A stretch of DNA of 55,371 bases from Thermoplasmatota archaeon (lineage in GTDB: Archaea; Thermoplasmatota; JAKEGO01): NCBI GenBank assembly GCA_028279595.1, contig JANQNK010000015.1:1-55371 (forward strand). The letters run 5' to 3'. Position numbers and translations under genes: made by a program. This document shows positions 41,370 through 53,300 of the stretch, piece after piece (positions within the stretch are counted from its first letter, which is position 1; each line of letters starts with the position of its first letter). The notes under the pieces were generated by a model. That model saw only the letters and a list, made by a program, of their open reading frames with translations, was not told where the DNA came from and searched no databases.

Positions 41370-44300
41370 ATGGACAGGAAGCAGAAATTGGTCGTTGCGT
41401 TCGCATTGGGCATTCTGATAGGGACGGGTTTCCTATCGATGTTCGTGGCGGACGGGAGCAGGAATTCGCTGGACGACGCCCACGTCGTGGACACGGTCTC
41501 GTTCAAGACCCCGGTCGTCCGGCAGCCAGGATCGCCCACGGTGCCGATGTTCTATCTATTCGAGACGGACAACGGCGTATTGCTGGACTACCGGCAGGCC
41601 GTGATGATGGGACTGTCCCGCAAGGACGTCTGGGTGCAGGACCGCGAGGGCGATCCATTGGGAAGGTACAGGATCGAGGAGCGAGATGACGGCACGTACG
41701 ACCTCGACATATGGGTCGAGGACGACGCGAGGATCGAGATGGTCGGCATGGCCGAGAGGCCGGACGACCTCCTGGTGCGCATCGACTCCGAGATCAGCCC
41801 CGCGCAGCGGGAATGGTACAGCCTGTTCCGCGACCTGGGCGTGGAGAAGCAGTTCGACGAGCACGAGCACTTCGTCACAGACGTGGTGTACGTTGATCCC
41901 GTCGAGATGGACCGGGCGACACTGACGCTCCCCCTGAAGGGCGAGCCCGGTTCCATCTGGTTCTCCGAGGACTTCGACCTCATGACGTTCTCGGGACCGG
42001 ACTGGGAGGCGACGCGGACCCCGTTCACCGTCGATAACGGCTTCGTTACGTTCGAGGTGGACGGGTTCAGCGCATATGCGGTGTCTGACAGGCCGATGCC
42101 CGAGGACCCGCGACCGGAGCACTGGACCGACGAGCCATATCCTGATGGTACCGATGTGGATACGACGACAGAGCCGAGCGACGTCGACGCGGACAGGTCG
42201 GTCCGCCTGATAGGACCCGACGGCGAGGTCCTGGCCGACAGCGCCGACAACGACGGCGGACCTCTGTTCGTCGCACCCGACGAGACCCTGATGGGCTCCG
42301 GGACCATCGAGGACGACGTCGTCGTGGACGGCGTCTTCAGCCCGGGGAATTCCCCCGGTATCGTAACGATCCAGGGAGCGCTGACGATCTCGAGCGGGGA
42401 TTCCGACACGATAGATGACTCCTACACCCCACCGACCGGCTCGGGGGACACCGTAGGAACCCTGCACATCGAGGTCGGCGGACCGGACCCTGGACCCGGC
42501 ACACCTACCGACAACGGCTACGACCAGATCAAGGTCCAGGGGAACATCAACCTCGGCGGGAAGCTGAAGGTCGACATCATCAACGACTACGACCCGGCGG
42601 TCGGGACCAAGTTCGACATCCTGCTGGTGGATTCGGGGTACACCGGGGTCCTATCGGACGACGATTTCGCGTCCTCCGAGGGGCTCTTCGGCGAACTGCC
42701 CGGGGACAAGTACTTCGAGATAGTGAAGGACACGACCAACAAGAAGGTCTACCTCGAGGTGAAGCAGATCGGCGGAGGAGGGTTCCAGCTGAAGGCGCTG
42801 GGGACCCATGCCATCGGGATCGCAAAGGTCCTTACTGATTACTTCGACGACACCACCTATACAGGCGAGCTCGACAACATCGACGTCCTAGGACTGGTCC
42901 ACGGGAGCGCCGACTTCACGATCACCAAGGAGGAGGTCGACATCGACATCGACGGGTCCACCGGAACGACGGACGACCAGTACGACGACGCCACCCTCAT
43001 AACCGTATGGCTGAGCGACCTCATGCTATACATCGGTAAGGGCACCATCGGACTCTACGTCACGAGCGGGAAGGTCGGCATAGCCAGCCTCAAGGAGTCG
43101 GGAGGCAAGTCGTGGCTGGCCCTCGTCGTGGACGATGTCGGCGGAACGATCACGATCAAAGGGGTCAAGGGCGACTTCGCGGACATCACCGTGAAGCTCA
43201 ACAAGGCGAAGGGCGGCGCCTCCGCGCTGAACTGGACCCAGTCCCTGAACCTCGACGAGGACTCGGACTATGGTGACGGCGACGGCGACCTCGTCGACTT
43301 CGACGGCAGCGGCACCACAACGGACGACCGTGTCACGTACACCACCGAGTACCTGGAGGTCTCGGGGGACATCACCGACCTTGACGTGCTCAAGATAGTC
43401 ACCGGAAGCGCCAGTTTCGCGTTCGAGCAGCAGCCGGTGGACGTTAACACCGACGGCGACGCGGACTTCGAGGTGACGACCGGCGACGACCTCGACGACG
43501 CCACACTCATGATGATATCGTTCGGGATAACCGACGTCTTCGTCGGGGTGCCGGACGGCGCGGGATTCAAGCTCACATCCGGTTCACTGGCCCTGGCGAC
43601 CATCAAGCCGGACGACGACACCGACGACCGCTCATGGATGTCCCTGAGCGCTTCCATCGGGAGCGCCTCCCTCACCGGGATAGAGGGTCTCTCGGCCAGC
43701 GGCAGCCTGGCCGTCGAGATCAACAGGGCGTTCGACGGATCGGTGGTCGCGACGGGAGACGCCATCGACTGGGGCGAGGACATCAATCCCGACGCAAACT
43801 CGACCGACGGCGACACCTTCAGCGGTGATACCGTCGACATCGGCGGTCACACCATGGAGCTCGACGGCGACTTCCTGCAGGCTTCAGGCTCCCTGACCAT
43901 CGACCTCTTCGGATTCGTGTCTGGGACGGCCGGGTTCACCTTCCAGCAGCAGCTCGTCGACGTCAACCTCGACGGCAACACCACCTTCGACTCCGCCGAC
44001 GACCTAGACGACGCCGACCTCGTGATGCTGAAGTTCGACGTCACTAGCGTCAAGATCGGAGTCGAGAACGGCGCCGGCTTCTCCCTCGCCAGCGGAATGC
44101 TGGCCATGGCATTCATCACTCCATCGGACACGGGAACGGACAACAGGTCGTGGATGGCCATGAGCGCCGCCATCGGTACGGCGTCCCTTACCGGCATCGA
44201 GGGGCTCAGCGCGAGCGGCAGTTTCGATCTCGAGATCAACAGGGCGTTCGCGGGAACGGCCGTCTCGGCGGGCGACGCGCTCGACTGGGAGTCGGACGTC

Positions 44301-47300
44301 AACACGGCCGCCGATTCGGTGGACACCGAGACCTTCTCATCCACCACTGTCAGCATAGGAGGGCACAACGTCACTCTCGACGGCGACTGGCTCCAGGCGG
44401 ACGGCACCCTCACGATAGACCTCTTCGGGTTCGTCAAGGGAACGGCAGGCTTCATCTTCCAGCAGCAGCCGGCGGACGTCAACCTGGATGGCAATACCAC
44501 CTTTGACACCGCCGACGACCTGGACGACGCCGACCTCGTGCTCCTCAAGTTCAACGTGAGCGACGTCTTCGTCGGGGTCCCCGACTCCGTCGGCTTCTCC
44601 CTGGACAGCGGGATGCTCGCGATGGCCGTCATCACGCCGGCCGACACGACGTCCGACGACAGGTCATGGCTCGCGATGAGCGCCGAGATCACCGCGGCGT
44701 CCCTCACGGGCATAGAAGGACTGATCGCCACCGGCGGGTTCGACATCGAGATCAACAGGGCCTTCGACGGGTCGGACGTCGCCACCGGCGACGCTCTCGA
44801 CTGGGAGGAGGATGTGAACACCGAGGCCGATTCAGTCGACACGGAGACCTTCGACGCCACAGCGGTGAGCATCGGCGGTCACGACATCACGCTCGACGGT
44901 GACTGGCTCCAGCTCAGGGGCAACCTCACGCTGGACCTGTTCGGCTTCGTCAAGGGCACCAGCGAGTTCATCTTCCAGCAGCAGCTGGTGGATGTGGACG
45001 CGGACGACTCGGGCGACTTCGACACCGGCGACGGCGACCTCGAGGACGCCGACCTGGTGCTCCTCAGGCTGGACATCACCGACGTGTTCGTCGGTGTCCC
45101 GGACAGCATCGGATTCTCGCTGGACAGCGGAATGCTCGCGATGGCCGTAGTCAAACCGTCGGACACCACGTCGGACGACAGGTCGTGGGTCGCCATGAGC
45201 GCCTCGATCACCACGGCGTCCCTCACAGGCATCGAGGGGCTGACCGCCGACGGTGACCTAAACGTCAAGATCAATCGCGGCTTCTCCGGCACTTCGGTCG
45301 TTGCCGGAAGCGCCCTGGACTGGAGCGACAACATCGACATCGATCCAGGCACGCCCGCGGTGTTCACCCCGTCCACCGTGAGCATCGGCGGACACACGAT
45401 ATCCCTGGTGGGCGATTACCTGGAGGCGTCGGGCGAGCTCGTCATCGACCTCTTCGGGTTCGTCTCGGGGACGGTAGGCTTCACATTCATACAGACGCAG
45501 GTCGACGTGGATGTCGACGGCGGCGACTTCGAGCCGACCTACGGTAACGACATCGACGACGCCGACCTCGTGATGCTCGACCTGACCGCCTCCGACGTGT
45601 TCATCGGCATTCCCGGAAGCATCGGTTTCAAGATGGAGAGCGGCGGCCTGGCGTTCGCCATCATCAAATCCGCGGACACCGGCGACGATCGCAGCTTCAT
45701 GACGATGTCGGCCTCCGTCACCAACGCCGAGCTTGATGGCATCGAGGGCCTCACCCTCGAGGCGGAATCCCTCGTCCTCAAGATCAACAGGGCGTACGAC
45801 GGCACGACCGTCGACGAAGGCGCGGCCCTCGATTGGACATCCGACGTCGACATCGAGGCGAACGCTACAGAGGGCTCGCCGCTCGTCCCGGACGAAATCG
45901 AAGTGGGGACCACGACGCTGACCCTCGACACGGACTTCCTCCTCGTATCTGCCTCGGGGACGATAGACATATTCGGTTTCTTCTACGCCGACGCCTCGTT
46001 CGCATTCGAGAAGTCCGATACCACCGTCACGGTCACCGACGGGTCGGACACCGACACCGTCGACGTGGATTACATGACGGTCGGTGTCGAGATCGACAAC
46101 GCCTTCGCCGGCGTGAACGGTCCCTACTGGACCGACGACGGCGACGGCGTCATGCAGGACGCCGAGCTGAACACCACCTCGATGGGCCTTTCGCTCACCG
46201 GGGTCGAGTTCGCGCTCGTCCTGATGTCGGTCCAGACCGACGACCCGGACAACGAGAAGGACCTGAGGACATGGACCGCCATGTCAGCGGTCGTTGACGA
46301 GGTCGCGTTCGTCGGCATCGACAACGTCGTGGTCGAGGGCGGCGCATACGTCAGGATCAACGAGTGCGGCGGAGGCATCCTCGAGAACGTGGGAGATCCC
46401 GATCTCGACGAGGTCAATGACAAGGTCGTGGACTTCCCCGACAGCTTCACGGGAAGCGGCATGGAGGTCGACACTGGAGACGGTACCCCCATCGTCATCG
46501 ATTTCGACACCAAGTACCTGAACGTGGGCGGCTGGCTCCAGGTATCCCTGGACGGCTTCTTCTACTTCGACGGCTCGTTCGCCTTCGAGAGCTCATCCGA
46601 AGAGGTCGATCTCGTTAGGAAAGATACCAACGGTACAGTGGTCGAGAGCGAGACCGATGTACTTGTGGAGACCCTCACGGTCGGAGCCGAGGTCAAGCAC
46701 GCCTTCGTTGGCACCGACGGTCCGTACTGGACCGGCGACGCCGACGAGGACGAGGAGATCGACGATCCGGGCGAGGTCAACACGAACGCGACCGGGCTCT
46801 CCCTCAGCATGTTCGAGTTCGCCCTGGTCCTGATGAAGGTCAAGGGCTCGGACCCGGACACGCAGACCGACCTCAGGAACTGGACGGCGGTCACCGCGTC
46901 GGTCGACGACATTTCTCTGGTCGGCCTTCCCAACCTTAGCATCTCGGGCAGCGCGGCCTTCAAGATCAACACAGGCGGCGGAGGGACCCTGGCGACCGTA
47001 GGGGACGATGTCTACGACGAGGAGAACGACATGGTCGTCGACTTCCCGTCCAGCTTCGTGAACCCGTCCCCGCCCCACGGCATGCCCGTCGACACGGGCG
47101 ATGGCACGCCCATCCTGATAGACTTCGATAACACCTATCTCTTCGTGGACGTACAGGGCACCCTGACGGTCGGAGGCCTGGAGCTTGTGGGCGGGTTCGC
47201 CTTCGAGCAGGATGGCGCGGACATCGGTGTCGCCGCCAACTTCTCCATCGAGTTCGAGTCCGGCGGCGAGGTCGTCTTCGGCTTCTCAGTGGACGGCAAG

Positions 47301-50300
47301 GTCCTCATCAAGGGGGACGGCGCGGCGATGCAGCTCAGCATGTCCATAGACGTCGGGACCTCGACCGGTCCCTTCGAGTTCGATGGCGCAGGCACCTTCT
47401 ACATGAACACAACCGGTGATGATGTCACAACGATAGCCGGAAAGGCCGTCGACCTCGAGATACCTGACGGGAAGACCAGGGTCCTCAAGGTGTCAGTACC
47501 GATATTCAAGGTCAGGATCGGCGATTACGTCACGTTCGAGGCGGGCGACATCGTTCTCGACCTGACGGCAACCGGCACCGAGCACCTCATCGTGTTCGGC
47601 GACGCCGGTCTGTCGATCAAGTTCGGCTCCGGCATATCGTTCCTCGACGGAATGGGCGGAAGTGTGAGCAACTTCGCCGTAAGGGCGGACTTCCTGCCGA
47701 TCCTCCAGCCGAACTTCGCCGCGTCGCTCACGTTCGGCGACGTTTCCACCACCGACTTCGACCTTCCCATCCCCATCAAATTGACGGAGATCGGCGTCAG
47801 GTTCAAGGACGATGCGATCACCACGGAAGGGGTTCTGGAGAAGCCCTGGCTGTTCGTCCTCACCCTCTCGGGAGGTCTCGACGGCTCGGGCGGATTCCCC
47901 ATAACCGCCCTCGTCGACGGCCTCGAGGTCGACATAGGCCTGCTCGTCGAGGGCAAGTTCCCGTTCACGAAGATCGACGGGGTCCAGTTCGGCATCGACG
48001 ACATGAGCCTCGGCCCTGTGAAGGTCGGGGGGATGTTCACGTTCGGCATCGTCGAGATAACCGATCCCGCCGACAGTTCCAAGAAGAAGACGGCGTTCTA
48101 CGGAGGCATCGAGGGCTCGTTCAAGTACAGCGGCATCGGCGGCGGTTTCAAGCTCTACGTCTGCGAGCGCGGACCCCTCGTGGCGACGCTCTCCGTCGGC
48201 GGTCTCGTCCTCGGACCGACCGGGTTCGTACTCGGCGTCGAGGACGGCGGCTTCGCCTTCGGCGGGTCCCAGTGGCCCTCGCCGGACGGTCCCGAGGACC
48301 TGTTGACCAATCCGGTGTTCCAGGACCCGTTCGACACCTCGCTGCCGGCGATCAAGAAGCGGGTGGAGGAGGTCCTCGCCCTGCCGGGCATCGGCACCAC
48401 GTTCAACGAATCGTTCACCATGGCGGCCACCGGGACCATAACGAACCTGTACGTCCAGGGTATGATCTCCGGAAATGTCACTGTCGCGATGAACATCGGA
48501 TGGCCCGATTCCATCTCGGACCCGGTCCCCGATGTCAAACTCCTCATCAACGGGACCATCGACCTCCTCGGAATGCCCTTCGGCTACGCCGGGTTCATGA
48601 TAGACCTCTCCGACCCGCTGGTGCCGATGTTCGACTTCGCATTCCAGGTGCCCGCGCCGGGGAATCCCCTCAGCTTCCTGTTCCCCTCGAAGACGACCAT
48701 CCTTGCAAGACTGGACACATCGGGGATAATCGAGATGCCCGTCGTGGGCTTCTCCACATTCCTCAGCAGCACAATAGAGGGCGCTCTCGAGCTCTTGCTC
48801 GAGGGCCTCGCCGAGGAGCTGGAGAGGAACCACGCCAGTACGCTCTCGAAGCTGATACTCGACGCCGACCACGACGGAACCGTGGACACGGCCGAGGACA
48901 TGGAGGTCATAGATGCCGAGTTCCTAGTGGACCGTCTCATCGGTAACGACGATCCTGTCGTCAAGGGGATACTGCCGACGTCATTCGAGGATCTCGAGGA
49001 TCTCACGTTCGACGACCTCGTCATAGCAGTGGAAACTATCATCGAACTCGTTCCCGCACTCATCTCCCAGGCCACCCTGCTGGCGAACGACCCCGAGGAG
49101 AGCTTCGATCTCGGCGAGTTCCTGCTAGACCTCGTCGATGTCCTGATAGATGCGGCCATCGACGGTCTCGAAGCCGGGTGGGAGACCTTCGACCCCTCGC
49201 TCGAGATCACTGCCCAGATCCAGCCCATGATCTTCGGGATGCCACTGGGACAACCGGACGTGGACGTCACCCTCCGCCTGGACAAGACAGCGCTCTCGTT
49301 CGAGTTCGCAGGTTCGATACGTGATCTGCTCCTGCAGACGGTCTTCTCCCAGTTCGGCGGACAGATCCTCACGATGCTCCCCGCAGGCCTCGACGGGATC
49401 ACCGACTCTTCCTACTTCTACTTCAAGCTAGACATGCCCACAGGGCTCATCGACGCGATAATCTCGGGCCTCGCCGACCCGGATGACTCGAACTCCCAGA
49501 AGCTGATAGACATCTTCGTCGACATCATCAATCCCTTCACCGGGTGGGAGGTGCTGTTCGCCAGCACCATAACGTTCTTCGGATTCAAGCTCGGCTCGGT
49601 GTCTGGCTTCATGTTCGGACCACAGGACACCACCGATCCCGACTTCGATGAGACGACGTTCGGACAGCGCGTGGTGAACCTCGACCCCGACGACGACGGC
49701 GAGCCCAACGAGGATCTCGTCGAGTACTACACAGACGTCGTGAACATCATCCCCGTCAACTCTAACGACCATTACGAGGACATCGTCGAATACGGCGGAC
49801 TGCTCCTCACGGGCCAGCTCTACATGCCGGACATCATCGCAGATCCCGTCTCGGTCATCACAACGAAGCCCGAATGGGCGTCGGCCACCGTCGAACTTAC
49901 GAGCGGAGAGTTCCTGACCATAACCGCGACGGAGCCGGGAACGAACTACAACAACGTCAGCATCCGCTTCGTCGACGAGGAGGGCATCGCGGGCAGCGAG
50001 GTTGCCGAGTACAACGATTCGAATATCGCCGACAAGCGTCTCAAGATAACTGTGGAGGATGGGGTCAGCACGGCTGAGGACATCATCGCTGCCATCGACG
50101 CCGAGGGAACCTTCACGGCATCGACCCCGAGCATGTCCAGCGTGATCGACATGGCCACCGTGACCACGGTCGATACCTCCGGGGGCTCCTCCGGGAAGGC
50201 CAACACGACCTTCGGCTCCACCACGAACGATTTCGAGCTGTATATCGAGGCAGCCTCGTCCGGAACACAGTACGACGATGTCGAGATCGTGTTCGACGAC

Positions 50301-53300
50301 TCCGTCGATGCCGGGGACGAGGTCGCTGTCTACGACGACTCCGGAACCCCGAAGACACTTACCATCAGCGTCGAGGACGGAGTGAGCACTGCCGCCCAGA
50401 TAGTGACCGCGATCAACACTGAAGGGACCTTCACTGCCACGACGCCCGACACCAGCACGGTGATCGACCTAGCGTCTTTGACGGTCAACGTCACCGCCGG
50501 GGGCGTGAACGGCATCGACTGGACGCTTCCCGAGATCACTTGGGAGCTCAGCGAGATCATGAACAACTTCAACAAGGTCAAAGACTACATCGTGCAGATC
50601 GTGGACGGCCTGACCCGCCAGAGCGAGTGGGCCAAGCTCCAGATGTACATCGCATCACCAGCCAAGCTCTTCAGCGTCGCGACCGACATCCTGGACACCG
50701 GGTCCGAACAGGCCTCCGCAATGGTCACCTCGACCGCCGACGGGACCTTCGAGCTGTTCATCCAGGCCCGGGAGTACGGTCCGGACTTCAACGACGTTGA
50801 CATCGTCTTCCTGGACGGTGTCACCGCGGGTTCCGAGACCGTCGTCTACGACGAGACCCTCGGGACCCTGACCATCACCATCGACGATGGCGTCACCAAC
50901 TCCAGCGAGGTGGCGAGGGCGATCAACAAGGAGGGTACCTTCTCAGCCGTCGTGTCGGACAATCTGCTCGATATGACGATATCCGAACTGTCGAGCGAGA
51001 CGACCGATGGCGGCATCATCAAGGACCTGGTGGAACCCGTGAACCCCTCCGCGCTCGGACAGGCGGCCCTTGACGAGCTCACGGCCATACTCGGCGCCGG
51101 TTTCATAGAGGGCTACAGCAACCTGAAGCTCTTCGGCATCGAGCTGGGCAACACCTTCATTGAGGGTACGATACACGGCATCCGCGCGGAGGCCGAGATC
51201 CCGTGGCTCGCCGGACTCACGGCAAGCCTGGAGACCGGATGGAAGCAGACGAGCATCAACCAGATATTCTACGACATCGTCACATCCCCGCTCGCGTTCA
51301 CCGTCACGGACGCACTGGGACTGCCGAACGATCCGGCAGAGGACTTCGCATTCCTTCTCGATCCGGACACACCGGACGTCCCGATATCATTCCCCGTGGG
51401 CGCCTTCGAAGCAATGATGTCGTCCGAGAACTTCCTCGAATGGCTCGCGACGAACTTCGGTCTCCCTGAGGAGATCGTGACGATCTCCGAGTCCGTTGCC
51501 TCGTACGAGTTCTTCTTCGGCGTCTACACGCCTGGCTACGGCGACGAGGACGACAGCGGGGTCAAGAGGAACGGTGGATTCCGCCTCTCGGCCGACGTCA
51601 ACATCGAGGAGTTCGTGGAGGACGCGCACTTCGAGTTCGAGATCGAGTTCTGGAACCCGCTAAGTTACACGGACATCTCGACCGCCCTCATACCGAACTT
51701 CGTCGCCAGGGCATCGGTCGCCCACATGACGGTACCGCTACTATTCACCGACACCGACCTCTTCACCCTCGACGACTTCTTCCTGGAGATCATGAAGGAC
51801 GAGGTCGATGGACTCTCGTTCACACTCAGGGGCAGCGCGAACCTCCTTGGTCAGAGGTTCACCTGCGACAGCGAGCTCCACTTCGGCGACGACGGCCTCT
51901 ACGGAGGGATCCTGCTGCAGGCGATGACGGGGGTCGAGGGCCTGACCAGCGGAGGCACCGACAGCGAGGGCGCCAGACTCGAGGTCCGTCCCAGCGGCAG
52001 CGATAACGACTTCCGTATCGACAGCGTCCTGACGAAGGCGACGGCGACGGTGCTGTCCACCTACAACGACTTCGAGATGTCCCTCGAGGCGGTGGAGGGC
52101 GGGGCACACCTCAATGACGTCGAGGTCCGTTTCGTAGACCTGGTTGAGGCCGGCGAAGAGGAAGCCTCCATGGCATGGACGCCTTGGGGATACTACCTGA
52201 TGATCTATGTCGAGGACGGTGAGACCATCGCGTCCCAGGTCGAGACCGCCCTGGCGACCCATGGCGTGTTCACCGGAACAGCGACCAACGACAACGCCGT
52301 GGTCTACGTCGACTCGCTCAATGCGGCGAGATCGACCGGAGGAACGAACACCTCCCATGCCACCGCAACGGTCGAATCGGCAGGGAGCGACTTCGAGGTG
52401 GAGATCACCGCGGTCGGAACAGGCTACGGGTACGACCATGTCGAGGTGCAGTTCTACGACTCCGTCGTTCAGGGTGAGGAGGTCGCGTACTATGACGATT
52501 CCGACACCCGGCGCAAGTTGCTGGTCGTCTACGTCGAGGACGGCGCGTCCACCGCGGGCGATGTGGTCGCCGCCATCGATGCGGAGGGGACCTTCGACGC
52601 CTCGACCGACGATGATACCGAGGTCATCGACCTCGAGTACCTCGCCCCGTGGCGCACGTCCGGCGGGACCTCCGGTTCCCCGTACAACAACGTCAGAGTA
52701 CTGATAGAGGAGGACACGAACATTACCGACGGCACTGCAACGGCAGTGTACGAGGACAGGCAGATCACGATAGGCATCGAGGAGGGCGTGACCCCGAGGA
52801 GCGAGGTCATCGCGGCAGTCAACCTGCTGGACGAGTGGGACGTCGCGGAGGAGGAGCTGGACGACGGCTCCGACGACGGCGTCGTATCGGTCAGCAACGC
52901 CATGAGCGAGGACTTCGGATTCTACCTCAACGGGACCTTCTCCATGGAGATCAACACGTCCAACGAGACCCAGTACATCACGAGGAACGTCGAGGGCGTC
53001 GACACGACTGTCGAGATCGAGCGTCTCAAGTTCAAGGTGGTCCTGACGGGACTGACACCAACAGAAGCGGCGGAGATCGGAGTCACGATAGCGGGCTCCG
53101 ATTACGGACTATCACTGAACCTGGCCTATCTCGAGATGCGCCACATCGTGGGCGAGGGTGTCGTCATGGAGGGCGGCATCTTCGGCATAGGCGTAACTAT
53201 CGACAGCACCACCCACGAGTTCGGTTCGGCGGCGTTCCGCCTCAGCGATGATGGCATAGCCATCTACGCCAACCTCTCCCTCGACTTCGAGATCCCTGGT

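Noticed and set aside
41556..49402. Minus-strand open frames inside the giant gene, including one of about 459 codons at 47493-48872
   Set aside because: They lie wholly within the uninterrupted giant plus-strand frame, have Ser/Pro/Arg- or Glu/Val-rich mirror composition, and have no promoter or ribosome-binding site.
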